From Flavobacterium salmonis (lineage in GTDB: Bacteria; Bacteroidota; Bacteroidia; Flavobacteriales; Flavobacteriaceae): 64,000 nucleotides of DNA. Below are positions 17,796 to 26,450 of the stretch, one piece after another. The DNA is taken from NCBI RefSeq assembly GCF_903819435.1, contig NZ_CAIJDP010000088.1, forward strand, positions 62,001 to 126,000, given 5' to 3'. Position 1 is the first letter of the stretch. Every line of letters begins with the position of its first letter. The notes under the pieces are model-generated. The model searched no databases, had not been told where the DNA came from, and saw only the letters and a list, made by a program, of their open reading frames with translations. The position numbers and the translations under genes were made by a program.

Positions 17796-18416
17796 ATGAA
17801 AAACATAATTTCATGTTTACTGATAGCATTCACGCTTAATGGATTTGCACAGGAAAACAAAACAAAAAGCACTTCTAATCTGGAAAACATTACTCTTGGC
17901 GGAGGATGTTATTGGTGCGTTGAAGCTGTTTATGAAAATTTAGAAGGTGTAAAATCTGTAGTTTCAGGTTTTTCAGGAGGAAAAACTGCAAATCCTACTT
18001 ACGAAGACGTTTGCACAGGAACAACCGGTCATGCGGAGGTAGTACAGATTACGTATGATAAAAATATTACCGACATCAATGAAATCTTCAAAGTCTTCTT
18101 TACGGTTCATGACCCGACAACATTAAACAGACAAGGTGCAGATATAGGAACTCAATACCGATCTGTAATTTTTTATAAAAATGAGGAACAAAAAAAAGCA
18201 GCTCAACGTATTATTAATGACCTTAATAAAGCAAAAGTTTACGACAGCCCTATTGTTACAAAAATCGAACCTCTTACAAAATTTTACAAAGCCGAAAATT
18301 ATCATCAGAATTATTACCAAAACAACACAAACCAACCGTATTGCAAGATGGTAATTCAGCCAAAAATAGAAAAATTTGAAAAAATTTTTAAAGCTAAATT
18401 AAAAAAGAAACCTTAA
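17796..18416 (+). CDS. msrA: Peptide-methionine (S)-S-oxide reductase, exported
   Basis: This enzyme reduces methionine-S-sulfoxide. The 206-residue protein has a signal peptide (about 1-19, ending GFAQ), so it works outside the cytoplasm together with lipoprotein MsrB. The active site reads GGGCYWCVEAVYE with catalytic C38; the usual GCFWG pattern here has a second cysteine (C41). Other conserved blocks are GFSGGKTANPTYEDVCTGTTGHAEVVQI and, after a short gap, QYRSVIF. The C-terminal segment contains a further cysteine (YCKMVI) that may serve recycling. Confidence 0.92.
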   Translation: MKNIISCLLIAFTLNGFAQENKTKSTSNLENITLGGGCYWCVEAVYENLEGVKSVVSGFSGGKTANPTYEDVCTGTTGHAEVVQITYDKNITDINEIFKVFFTVHDPTTLNRQGADIGTQYRSVIFYKNEEQKKAAQRIINDLNKAKVYDSPIVTKIEPLTKFYKAENYHQNYYQNNTNQPYCKMVIQPKIEKFEKIFKAKLKKKP

Positions 18417-18448
18417 AATAAAGATCTTATCTTCAAATAATTACAAAC

Positions 18449-18483
18449 AAAAAAGTCTGTATCAAATACGACACAGACTTTCT
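18449..18483 (-). terminator. Terminator of the PL7-like lyase gene (weaker toward msrA)
   Basis: The arms AAGTCTGT (18453-18460) and ACAGACTT (18473-18480) enclose a 12-base loop. The U run is on the minus-strand side; on the plus strand the T run is interrupted. Confidence 0.6.
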
Positions 18484-18507
18484 GTTTTTTATTAAAAAAT
18501 CAGATTC

Positions 18508-19317
18508 TTAGTGAGTAACATCTAAAGAATAAAATTTCACATTTGCATAAGCTCCGGTTTCATCACCCTGAAGATTACATCCTACAGTAAAATAATTATC
18601 AAATGAATTCCATAACTTATAATCACCTCCGGAATATACCTTTTTTTCACCATTTACACTAACCTCCATCTTTCCATCACTAATTTCAATTTGAAATGTA
18701 AATTTGTCAAAACCAACTTTATTTTTAAATATATAACCATCATCATCAATCCAGGAATCTTCTTTTAAAATATCAACTCCTGTAATAGAGGGATCAGCAA
18801 GTCTTTTTGATCTTAATTTTACATATCCATTATCCCAAAAAACTTTTAAGATTGACGGGGCAGATTTATCTTTTGCACCAATTTGATTAACCTGATCTTC
18901 TTTTAATCTGCCACCTATTTGGGCAAATATAACACGTGGGTGCTGATCGTTCTTTTTATAAATCTCTCCCATTTTAAGCGACGCTTTTAATTTAGCTCCT
19001 TGTTTAAAAGACCAGCTTGCATCTCCTCCAAATGAATTTTGCTCTTTTAAATCTGTTTTATTAAAAGATCGTTTGGATTTTATTGAAGGATAAACATAAA
19101 AAACCAAAGATCTATCAGTCAGGTCATTGAACATGAATTTTTGGATTTCCACATTTTCAGCATAATCCAAAATTTTTGGCGCTTTATATGTAGTAACAGA
19201 ACCTTCAGGAATTGTTAATTTCCATAAAGTCAAATCTATTTTTGGTGCTTTTTGAGCATGAATTAGAAAAGTAGTACTTGTTAATAGTAATAAAAGATAA
19301 GTTCTAATTTTTTTCAT
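18508..19317 (-). CDS. Polysaccharide lyase family 7-like (alginate-lyase-fold) secreted protein
   Basis: This 269-residue protein has a Sec signal peptide (about 1-21, ending IHAQ) and a single jelly-roll domain. The opening DLTLWKLTIPEGS is typical of PL7 / alginate-lyase-2 proteins. The three PL7 signature positions are unusual: KTDLKE (87-92) stands where R(S/T)ELRE is expected, QIGG (133-136) where QIH or QIV is expected, and YFTVGCNLQ (242-250) where YFKxGxYxQ is expected. The fold call is reasonable, but alginate cleavage is doubtful. It could be a different-substrate lyase or a binding protein. A LacI-type operator lies upstream. No SusCD pair or other carbohydrate-active gene is adjacent. 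Confidence 0.72.
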   Translation of the reverse strand: MKKIRTYLLLLLTSTTFLIHAQKAPKIDLTLWKLTIPEGSVTTYKAPKILDYAENVEIQKFMFNDLTDRSLVFYVYPSIKSKRSFNKTDLKEQNSFGGDASWSFKQGAKLKASLKMGEIYKKNDQHPRVIFAQIGGRLKEDQVNQIGAKDKSAPSILKVFWDNGYVKLRSKRLADPSITGVDILKEDSWIDDDGYIFKNKVGFDKFTFQIEISDGKMEVSVNGEKKVYSGGDYKLWNSFDNYFTVGCNLQGDETGAYANVKFYSLDVTH

Positions 19318-19432
19318 TTTTTTGCTGTTTTTGGATTAAAATAATATTTGATTTAAGAGAAATACGCAGGGAAAAAATAAAATCAAGTTCAAAATATTTT
19401 TTTCAGAATAATTTTTTTTGCATATTTTTCTT

Positions 19433-19446
19433 TGTAATCGATTGCA
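19433..19446. promoter_or_regulatory. LacI-family operator-like palindrome upstream of the PL7-like gene
   Basis: TGTAATCGATTGCA fits the LacI/GalR operator form TGnAAnCGnTTnCA, symmetric about CG with one unpaired position. It lies 116 bases upstream of the lyase start, where a sugar-responsive repressor or activator could bind. Confidence 0.4.
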
Positions 19447-19768
19447 TAAAAATATATTTTTTTTTTAATATTCTTATATTTTTTTTAAATTTTTTTTTTA
19501 TTCCTTAAAAAAAACAGTTTAAAAATAACAATTCATGATTAAAAATCAAAAATAAATAAACATCATTAAGAAATAACAGAAAGAAATAGCAAATCATTGA
19601 ATAATTTAAAATAGAAAACTATGGATTTTTTAAATGAAAAACCTATAATTAACTAAAAAAAACAGAATTACAAAGTAATTACATACAAAAAAAATATGTG
19701 ATTATGAATTTTTTACTCTTACAAAAGAAAAAAAAATTAAAAACAGAATGTAACAAATGTTTGTTTGT

Positions 19769-19788
19769 TTTTACACACAAGTGTAAAA
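19769..19788. promoter_or_regulatory. Perfect inverted repeat of unknown role
   Basis: TTTTACAC and GTGTAAAA are perfect 8-base arms around ACAA. There is no U run on either side, so it is not a standard terminator. It could be an operator or an mRNA 3' hairpin for the gene ending at 19827. Confidence 0.3.
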
Positions 19789-19826
19789 TTGACATTTATT
19801 ACATAAATAAACATCAGCTAAATTGA

Positions 19827-20918
19827 TTAATATAGTTTATCTATTTTTATTTTAATAATGTCTGATAATTCTAAAATCCTTTCTGAATCACTTTTATTTA
19901 CTACAAAAAATAAATAATTATCCCCACCTGTATCGTAAGTCATTAATTCAAAATCTAATTTTCCTAAAGCAGATTGAATATACGGAAATAATTCATGACT
20001 ATATGTTTCTTCCGGGTATTCAAAATTTAAATCCTCACCAATCATTTCAGAAATAAAATATTCAGCATCTTCGGGATCAAATTTCCAGTCGCTGTTCCAT
20101 GCATTTATACTTTCAAAAAAATCGAAATGACCTTCAACTTGTGCATGATACTCTTTTGTTTCTTTTTGAAAATCTTTAAACAGCTTTTTAGAATGTTTCG
20201 TCAGTAGTTTTTGATCTACATTCCCTCTTGAAACCAGCTTTATAAACTCTTCAAAAGTTTCTGCTGTAACTTCTTCTGCTTGTAGTAAATTCTCTGAAGA
20301 AATCAGCTCAATATCTTTCGGAATTTCAATATTCATATATTGACAAATCCCCTGCAAAACAGTTTTAAAATCTTTGATGCCAATTTCCTGCGTTTCATTT
20401 TTTGGATTATTAAAATTCAGATACTCTGAGTCCAACAAACCTTTTGTATAATCTATAAAATGACCACTTGAATATAAAATCTTAAAATCGTTTATTTCTG
20501 TACTGTTTGTACAGCAAAAAAAGATGACAAAGTTATTCAGAATACGTTTAAAATGTGTTTTCATCTGCATACCTGGTACTGAATAAAACTGAATATGAAT
20601 AAAATCATATTCCAGGCCTTCTTGTATATTTTCTTCAGAAACACCACCGATATCAATCTTTTTATAAAGTTCATTTAAAACTTCATAAGCGTTATTGAAA
20701 CCCGCTTTTTTAATTTCTGTATGTCCGTCGTTATGATCAAACGAACCTGGGAAATAGAATAAATTAACCGATATTGTTTCCTGAATCCCTTTTATTTTGA
20801 ATTCAAGACTTCCATTTTGATTATATAAGTATGAATAAATTGGCTCAATAACATCAAAAGAAATTATTGATTTTGGTTCATTGTTTCTATTAAATAAATT
20901 TGATAAAAAGTTTTTCAT
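19827..20918 (-). CDS. Protein of unknown function (possible DUF6630-like C-terminus)
   Basis: This is a 363-residue predicted cytoplasmic protein, acidic and with no signal peptide or membrane segment. The N-terminal half (about 15-200) is mixed alpha/beta. The C-terminal part (about 270-360, with WKFDPEDAEYFISEMIGEDL and TYDTGGDNYLFFVV) weakly recalls DUF6630-type proteins found among immunity-like families; this was judged by eye only. No toxin gene is adjacent. Its relation to the upstream FAD dehydrogenase gene (77-base gap) is unclear. Confidence 0.55.
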   Translation of the reverse strand: MKNFLSNLFNRNNEPKSIISFDVIEPIYSYLYNQNGSLEFKIKGIQETISVNLFYFPGSFDHNDGHTEIKKAGFNNAYEVLNELYKKIDIGGVSEENIQEGLEYDFIHIQFYSVPGMQMKTHFKRILNNFVIFFCCTNSTEINDFKILYSSGHFIDYTKGLLDSEYLNFNNPKNETQEIGIKDFKTVLQGICQYMNIEIPKDIELISSENLLQAEEVTAETFEEFIKLVSRGNVDQKLLTKHSKKLFKDFQKETKEYHAQVEGHFDFFESINAWNSDWKFDPEDAEYFISEMIGEDLNFEYPEETYSHELFPYIQSALGKLDFELMTYDTGGDNYLFFVVNKSDSERILELSDIIKIKIDKLY

Positions 20919-20995
20919 AGCAGTTAATTATTATTCACATGTTGTATCTCTAAAGTAATAAGAAATACAGACATTAAATATTTTCTGCTCTAAAA

Positions 20996-22555
20996 TTATT
21001 TTAAAGTTTCCGCAATCATCAAAGCACATTTTTCACCATCAATTGCCGCAGAAATAATTCCCCCCGCATAGCCCGCTCCTTCTCCACACGGATATAAACC
21101 TTTTATTTGCAAATGCTCGTAAGTAATAGGATCTCTTGGAATACGAACCGGTGATGAAGTTCGGCTTTCCGGTGCATGCAAAATTGCTTCGTTGGTCAAA
21201 TAACCCCGCATGGATTTTCCGAACTCTTTAAACCCTTCACGCAAAATTTGCGATAAAAATCCTGGAAAAACCTGCCCCATTTCTACCGAAGTGATTCCGG
21301 GAACATAAGATGTTTTTGGTATATCTGCTGACACTTTATTCTGAGTAAAATCAATCATACGCTGTGCCGGAACTTTTTGCGTTCTTCCTGCTAAATGCCA
21401 TGCTTTTTGTTCAATACTTTTTTGAAATTCCATTCCGGCCAAGGCGCCAAATTTTGCAAAAGGTTTAAAATCTTCTAATTTCAATTCAATTACAATTCCG
21501 GAATTTGCCGTTGCCTGATCACGCTTAGAAGGCGACCAGCCGTTTGTAACAACCTCTCCCGGACTTGTGGCACAAGGAGCAATTACACCTCCGGGGCACA
21601 TACAAAATGAATACATTCCGCGTCCGTTAACTTGTTTTACAATAGAATATGGCGCGGGGGGTAAATGTTCACCACGATAATCACAACTATATTGAATACT
21701 GTCAATTAATTGCTGAGAATGCTCTGCGCGTACACCCAATGCAAAAGGTTTTGCTTCAATAAAAATTTTCTTTTTATCTAATAACTCAAAAATATCACGT
21801 GCAGAATGACCCGTTGCCAAGATCAATTTATTGGCAAGAATCGTATCTCCATTTTGAGTTACAATTCCTTCAACTTCATTGTTTTTTAATAAAATATCGG
21901 TCACACGGGTATCAAACAAAACCTGACCACCAAATTCGATTATTTTGTTACGAATGTCTTCGATTATTTTAGGTAATTTATTGGTCCCAATATGAGGATG
22001 CGCTTCTACCAGAATATCTTCTGATGCTCCAAAAGCTACTAAAAGTTCTAAGATTCTGGTAACATCACCACGCTTTTTAGAACGAGTATATAATTTCCCA
22101 TCTGAATAAGTTCCTGCGCCACCTTCTCCAAAACAATAATTAGAATCTTCGTTTACTATATGTTCGCGATTTATTGCTTTTAAGTCACGTCGGCGTCCGC
22201 GCACGTCTTTTCCTCGTTCGATTACAATTGGCTTTAGTCCTAATTCAACTAATTGCAAAGCTGCAAAAAGTCCTGCCGGACCTGCACCAACAACAATTAC
22301 TTCCTGCGCTTTTGAAACGTCTTTATATACAGGAAGTTCAATTTTAGATTCCTGAAATGGTTCTCCTTTTAAATAAATAAATACTTTTAAATTGATCTTT
22401 ATCGCTTTTTGCCGCGCATCAATTGATCGCTTCAGAATCGAAACATGTTGAATTTCCTGGGGAGATACTTTTATTTGTTTGGACAAATAGTCTTTTAGCA
22501 ATAATTCATTTGCTGCTATTTCGGGAGTTACCTGAAGTAAAAGTTCTCTTGGCAT
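20996..22555 (-). CDS. FAD-dependent dehydrogenase (COG2509-type NAD(P)/FAD oxidoreductase)
   Basis: This 519-residue cytoplasmic flavoprotein has an N-terminal domain (about 1-85) preceding a dinucleotide-binding site VIVVGAGPAGLFAALQL at about 90-106. Further family marks are ERGKDVRGRRRDLKAINRE, a GEGGAGTYSDGKLYTR block and the C-terminal YPCGEGAGYAGGIISAAIDG. This set matches the uncharacterised FAD-dependent dehydrogenase group. No physiological substrate is established for it. The gene is divergent from the 79-residue gene, and each has its own -7 box in the 111-base gap. Confidence 0.85.
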   Translation of the reverse strand: MPRELLLQVTPEIAANELLLKDYLSKQIKVSPQEIQHVSILKRSIDARQKAIKINLKVFIYLKGEPFQESKIELPVYKDVSKAQEVIVVGAGPAGLFAALQLVELGLKPIVIERGKDVRGRRRDLKAINREHIVNEDSNYCFGEGGAGTYSDGKLYTRSKKRGDVTRILELLVAFGASEDILVEAHPHIGTNKLPKIIEDIRNKIIEFGGQVLFDTRVTDILLKNNEVEGIVTQNGDTILANKLILATGHSARDIFELLDKKKIFIEAKPFALGVRAEHSQQLIDSIQYSCDYRGEHLPPAPYSIVKQVNGRGMYSFCMCPGGVIAPCATSPGEVVTNGWSPSKRDQATANSGIVIELKLEDFKPFAKFGALAGMEFQKSIEQKAWHLAGRTQKVPAQRMIDFTQNKVSADIPKTSYVPGITSVEMGQVFPGFLSQILREGFKEFGKSMRGYLTNEAILHAPESRTSSPVRIPRDPITYEHLQIKGLYPCGEGAGYAGGIISAAIDGEKCALMIAETLK

Positions 22556-22602
22556 TGTATTTTATTTATTCGATTAGCTTTTCTATTTATGAAAAGAATA
22601 TG

Positions 22603-22610
22603 CAAAAATA
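22603..22610 (-). promoter_or_regulatory. Predicted -7 element of the FAD dehydrogenase gene
   Basis: The minus strand reads TATTTTTG, an exact TAnnTTTG match, 48 bases before the ATG. Confidence 0.45.
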
Positions 22611-22631
22611 ACATTTTGAAGTGAGACTTTG

Positions 22632-22639
22632 TACCTTTG
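22632..22639 (+). promoter_or_regulatory. Predicted -7 element of the 79-residue protein gene
   Basis: TACCTTTG is an exact TAnnTTTG match, 28 bases before the ATG at 22667. A TTTG occurs 13 bases upstream, shorter than the usual spacing. Confidence 0.45.
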
Positions 22640-22666
22640 TGTCTTTGAAACTTTACACCTATAATA

Positions 22667-22906
22667 ATGTCGAGAAAAATAAAACTAATTTGGGATTTTC
22701 GTGGTCCTGCTTCTGCAAAAACAGCGGAACATCATGAAATTCATTTGAAAGAATATATCGCAATCGAAAAACTCCCCTTAAATATAACGGGTTTTGAAGT
22801 CATCACCGAAATGCTGGCAATTGCTTTTATGGTTGTTACTGATGAAAACATGATTCAGGTAAGAGATGCTTTGAAACCACATCGAGGAGAACTGTATTCT
22901 GAGTAA
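22667..22906 (+). CDS. Small conserved-looking protein of unknown function
   Basis: This is a 79-residue predicted cytoplasmic protein (MSRKIKLIWDFRGPASAKTA at the start, HRGELYSE at the end). It has no signal peptide or cysteine. Its own promoter element and a very strong terminator support it as a real gene. The histidine-rich segment AEHHEIHLKEY is notable, but no family was recognised with certainty. Confidence 0.65.
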   Translation: MSRKIKLIWDFRGPASAKTAEHHEIHLKEYIAIEKLPLNITGFEVITEMLAIAFMVVTDENMIQVRDALKPHRGELYSE

Positions 22907-22915
22907 GATGTAAAT

Positions 22916-22970
22916 AAAAAATTCCAAATTCAAACTGAAAATTCAGTTTGAATTTGGAATTTTTTATTTT
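22916..22970. terminator. Very strong bidirectional terminator
   Basis: A perfect 24-base stem (22916-22939 with 22942-22965) has only two unpaired loop bases, with A and T runs on both sides. It ends the 79-residue gene on the plus strand and the recQ-linked genes on the minus strand. Confidence 0.85.
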
Positions 22971-22978
22971 TTTAGGGA

Positions 22979-23401
22979 TTAGAAACTAATTTTGTAGTCA
23001 CTAAAGGTATAACTTTCATTTTTTTCTCCTGACATCTTAACACTTTTAAAATCTACCACTTCATCCTCATTTTTTACATTGTATATGTATATTTCAGGAT
23101 CTTTTGCATTGGATGAAAGTTCATAGAATTTTCCTTTTTCTGTCCACCATTTCCCTTTTTCTGTAAAAGTTTCTATTTGACAGTCCTGCTTTGTTGTAAA
23201 CATAATAACATAGGTGCCATTTTCAAATCTTTGCTGTATCCAGTGTTTTTCTACGCCTTCAATTTGTTTCTCAACTTCGAAACCTTTCCAAACACCAATT
23301 AATTTTGAGTCTTGTTCTTTTAGATTAGATGAAAAACTAAAAATTAAGAGTGATAATAAAATCAAACCTACTGGCGCAAATAATAAGGAAGCTTTTTTCA
23401 T
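22979..23401 (-). CDS. Small exported protein, lipocalin-like
   Basis: The start at 23401 gives MKKASLLFAPVGLILL, a good signal peptide, and leaves a 4-base gap to the upstream gene. An in-frame ATG at 23425 would overlap that gene by 20 bases. The mature part (about 115 residues) opens with KLIGVWKGFEVEKQ, a pattern seen in small lipocalin-like proteins of Bacteroidota, followed by short beta strands. Function is unknown. It is the last gene of the recQ series. Confidence 0.55.
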   Translation of the reverse strand: MKKASLLFAPVGLILLSLLIFSFSSNLKEQDSKLIGVWKGFEVEKQIEGVEKHWIQQRFENGTYVIMFTTKQDCQIETFTEKGKWWTEKGKFYELSSNAKDPEIYIYNVKNEDEVVDFKSVKMSGEKNESYTFSDYKISF

Positions 23402-23405
23402 AAAA

Positions 23406-24164
23406 TTAATTAACTGGTATTTCAATTGTTTTCATATAATCATTTAAAAAGATAAACATAAAAGATTCTACTTCTTTATCTGCTTTGTAAGCAGCTTCTT
23501 TTTCATTCAAATATTTATTTTCTTTCTTTTTGTTCTTTGAATTTCCAGAAATGCTCAAATCCAGCTTTTTATCAACATCAGCTGTCATTTCTTTAAATTC
23601 TTTTGCTTTTTGTTGGTATTCTTCAGTTTTCTTATAGTATTTAAAATAATCCTTTTTATAATCCATAAATTCCTGAGCAGTTAACTTTTTAGATTTTACC
23701 TTAACTCCATCTTTTAATTCTATAAGATTGTAATTTTCATACAAAGAACTATACCCCATATGAACATACTGCAATATTTTTCCAGAAGGGCAAATCAAAA
23801 GGCCGGAATAATAACTGCATTCAAAATTTTTATTTTCACCAAAAATGTTCTTATATATTGACGTCAAAAAGAAATGAGAATTTCCCTTATCATCTTCTTT
23901 GTATTCTTCTTTATAAATATTTTCAACAACTAATTTCCCATCCAAAAATTTAAAATAAGCAATATAACCTCTCCAATTAGCACTGGACGTTAAGGTAATT
24001 AAATTTGCAGGAATTGGATGTTCCTTAAAATAACCTTCTAATGGATTTGATTGTATGCTTAAAGTGTCCTTTTCTACTATTAAGTAATCTGGAACTTGGG
24101 CTGTCGCAAATAAATTTACCGTTGGAAGAAGAAAAATAAAGGTAAAAAAAAACTTTAAACTCAT
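23406..24164 (-). CDS. Exported protein of unknown function
   Basis: This 252-residue protein has a signal peptide (about 1-20, ending LFATAQ). The first half is beta-rich (SANWRGYIAYFKFLDGKLVV, then SGLLICPSGKILQYVHMGY). The second half (about 150-230) is a highly charged lysine/glutamate helix likely to form a coiled coil. No family was recognised. It starts 9 bases behind recQ, so it is probably co-transcribed, but a functional tie to DNA repair is unlikely given its export signal. Confidence 0.6.
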   Translation of the reverse strand: MSLKFFFTFIFLLPTVNLFATAQVPDYLIVEKDTLSIQSNPLEGYFKEHPIPANLITLTSSANWRGYIAYFKFLDGKLVVENIYKEEYKEDDKGNSHFFLTSIYKNIFGENKNFECSYYSGLLICPSGKILQYVHMGYSSLYENYNLIELKDGVKVKSKKLTAQEFMDYKKDYFKYYKKTEEYQQKAKEFKEMTADVDKKLDLSISGNSKNKKKENKYLNEKEAAYKADKEVESFMFIFLNDYMKTIEIPVN

Positions 24165-24173
24165 AGAAACATT

Positions 24174-26366
24174 TTAGTTTGCAACCTCACTAATAAACTT
24201 AATTCGCATCAGTCGTAATTCATCAATATCATATTCTCCATCGAATTCTTTAAGTGCATCTTCGATTTTATCGGATTCTGATTCCATGAAATAATCGTGA
24301 ATTTCTTCCTGCTGATCATCATCAAGCATATCATCAACCCAATATTTGATATTTAACTTGGTTCCTGCATACACAATCATTTCCATTTCTTTAATCAAGG
24401 CATCCATGGAAAGTCCTTTGGCAGAAGCAATGTCACTTAATGGTAATTTTCGATCTATATTCTGAATAATATACAATTTATTAGCTGAATTAACTCCGGT
24501 TGATTTTACCACTAAATCATCGGGGCGAATAATATCATTATCTTCTACATATCGACTAATTAAAGCAACAAAATCGTTACCATATTTCTTGGCTTTTCCT
24601 TCCCCAACTCCATGAATATTATACAATTCTGTTAAAGTAATCGGGTATTTTAAAGCCATATCCTCAAGAGAAGGATCCTGAAAAACGACAAAAGGAGGAA
24701 CTCCAAGTTTTTTGGCTACTTTTTTACGCAATTCACGTAACATCCCCATCAAAACTTCATCTGCAGTTCCTGATGATTTTCCAGCAGTGACAATAGCTTC
24801 ATCTTCAGATTCATTATATTCATGATCTTCAGACATCATAAAAGAAACTGGTTTTTCAATAAAATCCAATCCGTTTTTGGTGATTTTAACTACTCCATAA
24901 GTTTCTATATCTTTAGATAAATATCCTGCTACGAGAACTTGTCGAAGAAGTGCCATCCAATATTTTTCGTCGTGGTCAGATCCTGAACCAAAAAACGACT
25001 GCGTATCTGTTTTATGTGCCTTAATAACCGCATTTATACGGCCAATTAAAGTAAATACAATTTCCTTTGATTTGTAAATATGCTTCGTATCGCGAACAAT
25101 TTCCAACAACTTAACCACCTGATCTTTCGCTTCAATTTTGTTTTTAGGATTTCGCACGTTATCATCCATATCAGCCCCATCGCCATTATCCGGAAATTCT
25201 TCACCAAAATAATGCAAAAGAAACTTTCTTCTTGACATCGAGGTTTCGGCATAAGCTACAACTTCCTGCAACAAAGCAAAACCAATCTCCTGTTCGGCAA
25301 CTGGTTTCCCAGACATGAATTTTTCTAGCTTTTCCACATCCTTATAAGAGTAGTAAGCCAAACAATGTCCTTCTCCTCCATCACGTCCGGCACGACCTGT
25401 TTCCTGATAATAACTTTCGAGAGATTTTGGAATATCGTGATGAATTACAAAACGAACATCCGGTTTATCGATTCCCATCCCAAATGCGATTGTTGCAACC
25501 ACCACATCTACATCTTCCATCAAAAACATATCCTGATGTTTGGCACGGGTTTTTGCATCTAAACCTGCATGATAAGGAACAGCACTGATTCCGTTGACTT
25601 GCAAAACCTCAGCAATCGATTCTACTTTTTTACGACTCAGGCAGTAAATAATTCCTGATTTTCCTTTATGCTGTTTAATAAATCGAATAATATCCGACTC
25701 AATGTTTTTAGTTTTTGTACGTACTTCGTAATATAAATTTGGTCTGTTGAAAGATGCTTTAAAAGTACTCGCATCTGACATATCAAGGTTTTTCAGAATA
25801 TCTTCCTGAACTTTTGGAGTTGCAGTAGCAGTAAGTCCTATAATAGGAACCTGTCCTAATTGTTTGATGATGTTTTTCAGATTTCGATATTCAGGTCTGA
25901 AATCATGACCCCATTCTGAAATACAATGCGCTTCATCAATTGCTACAAATGAAATAGGAACACTTTGTAAAAAAGCCACATATTCTTCTTTTGTTAAAGA
26001 TTCCGGCGCAACATATAAAAGTTTAGTTAAACCAGATGTAATATCTTTTTTGACCTGAGCAATTTCTGTTTTTGTGAGAGATGAATTAAGTACGTGTGCA
26101 ATTCCATTTTCAGAAGAAAGACTTCGAATAGCATCAACCTGATTTTTCATTAAAGCAATTAGAGGAGAAACAACGATTGCTGTTCCATCCTGAATTAAAG
26201 CAGGTAGTTGATAACAAAGAGATTTACCACCCCCGGTTGGCATAATGACAAAAGTATTTTTTCTATTTAAAATACTTGTAATAACTTGTTCCTGCAAACC
26301 CTTAAATTGGCTAAAGCCGAAATACTTCTTTAATTCTTTATGTATTTCAATTTCGTTTGAATTCAT
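24174..26366 (-). CDS. recQ: ATP-dependent DNA helicase RecQ
   Basis: This superfamily 2 3'-5' helicase for recombination and repair has 730 residues. Walker A is MPTGGGKSL (42-50), the DEAH box is D144-E-A-H147 followed by the RecQ aromatic-rich loop CISEWGHDFRPEY, and the second helicase domain contains GRAGRDGGEGHC. An RQC winged-helix region (about 410-520) and an HRDC domain (about 545-620) follow. The usual four zinc cysteines of the RecQ zinc-binding domain are not obvious in the linker at about 345-410. The C-terminal tail is acidic. It is divergent from kdsD. Confidence 0.92.
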   Translation of the reverse strand: MNSNEIEIHKELKKYFGFSQFKGLQEQVITSILNRKNTFVIMPTGGGKSLCYQLPALIQDGTAIVVSPLIALMKNQVDAIRSLSSENGIAHVLNSSLTKTEIAQVKKDITSGLTKLLYVAPESLTKEEYVAFLQSVPISFVAIDEAHCISEWGHDFRPEYRNLKNIIKQLGQVPIIGLTATATPKVQEDILKNLDMSDASTFKASFNRPNLYYEVRTKTKNIESDIIRFIKQHKGKSGIIYCLSRKKVESIAEVLQVNGISAVPYHAGLDAKTRAKHQDMFLMEDVDVVVATIAFGMGIDKPDVRFVIHHDIPKSLESYYQETGRAGRDGGEGHCLAYYSYKDVEKLEKFMSGKPVAEQEIGFALLQEVVAYAETSMSRRKFLLHYFGEEFPDNGDGADMDDNVRNPKNKIEAKDQVVKLLEIVRDTKHIYKSKEIVFTLIGRINAVIKAHKTDTQSFFGSGSDHDEKYWMALLRQVLVAGYLSKDIETYGVVKITKNGLDFIEKPVSFMMSEDHEYNESEDEAIVTAGKSSGTADEVLMGMLRELRKKVAKKLGVPPFVVFQDPSLEDMALKYPITLTELYNIHGVGEGKAKKYGNDFVALISRYVEDNDIIRPDDLVVKSTGVNSANKLYIIQNIDRKLPLSDIASAKGLSMDALIKEMEMIVYAGTKLNIKYWVDDMLDDDQQEEIHDYFMESESDKIEDALKEFDGEYDIDELRLMRIKFISEVAN

Positions 26367-26390
26367 TCTTTATATTAATGGTATTTTGTA

Positions 26391-26398
26391 TAAATTTG
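26391..26398 (+). promoter_or_regulatory. Predicted -7 element of kdsD-tatC-CMD
   Basis: TAAATTTG is an exact TAnnTTTG match, 52 bases before the TTG start of kdsD. Confidence 0.45.
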
Positions 26399-26450
26399 CA
26401 TCATAAAGATACGAATTTCTTTCACATTCACAAATTTTAACTTTCCTGTT

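Larger units (their letters stand above)
19318..19826. other. AT-rich intergenic region without a gene
   Basis: This 509-base stretch is dominated by A and T runs. No ORF with coding character was found on either strand. It contains a LacI-type palindrome at 19433-19446 and a perfect 8-base inverted repeat at 19769-19788. It is presumably the promoter region of the PL7-like gene plus the 3' flank of the next gene. Confidence 0.6.

Noticed and set aside
19448..19500. Long T runs as a sign of a frameshifted gene
   Set aside because: No reading frame on either side resumes coding character; the region looks like ordinary AT-rich intergenic DNA.
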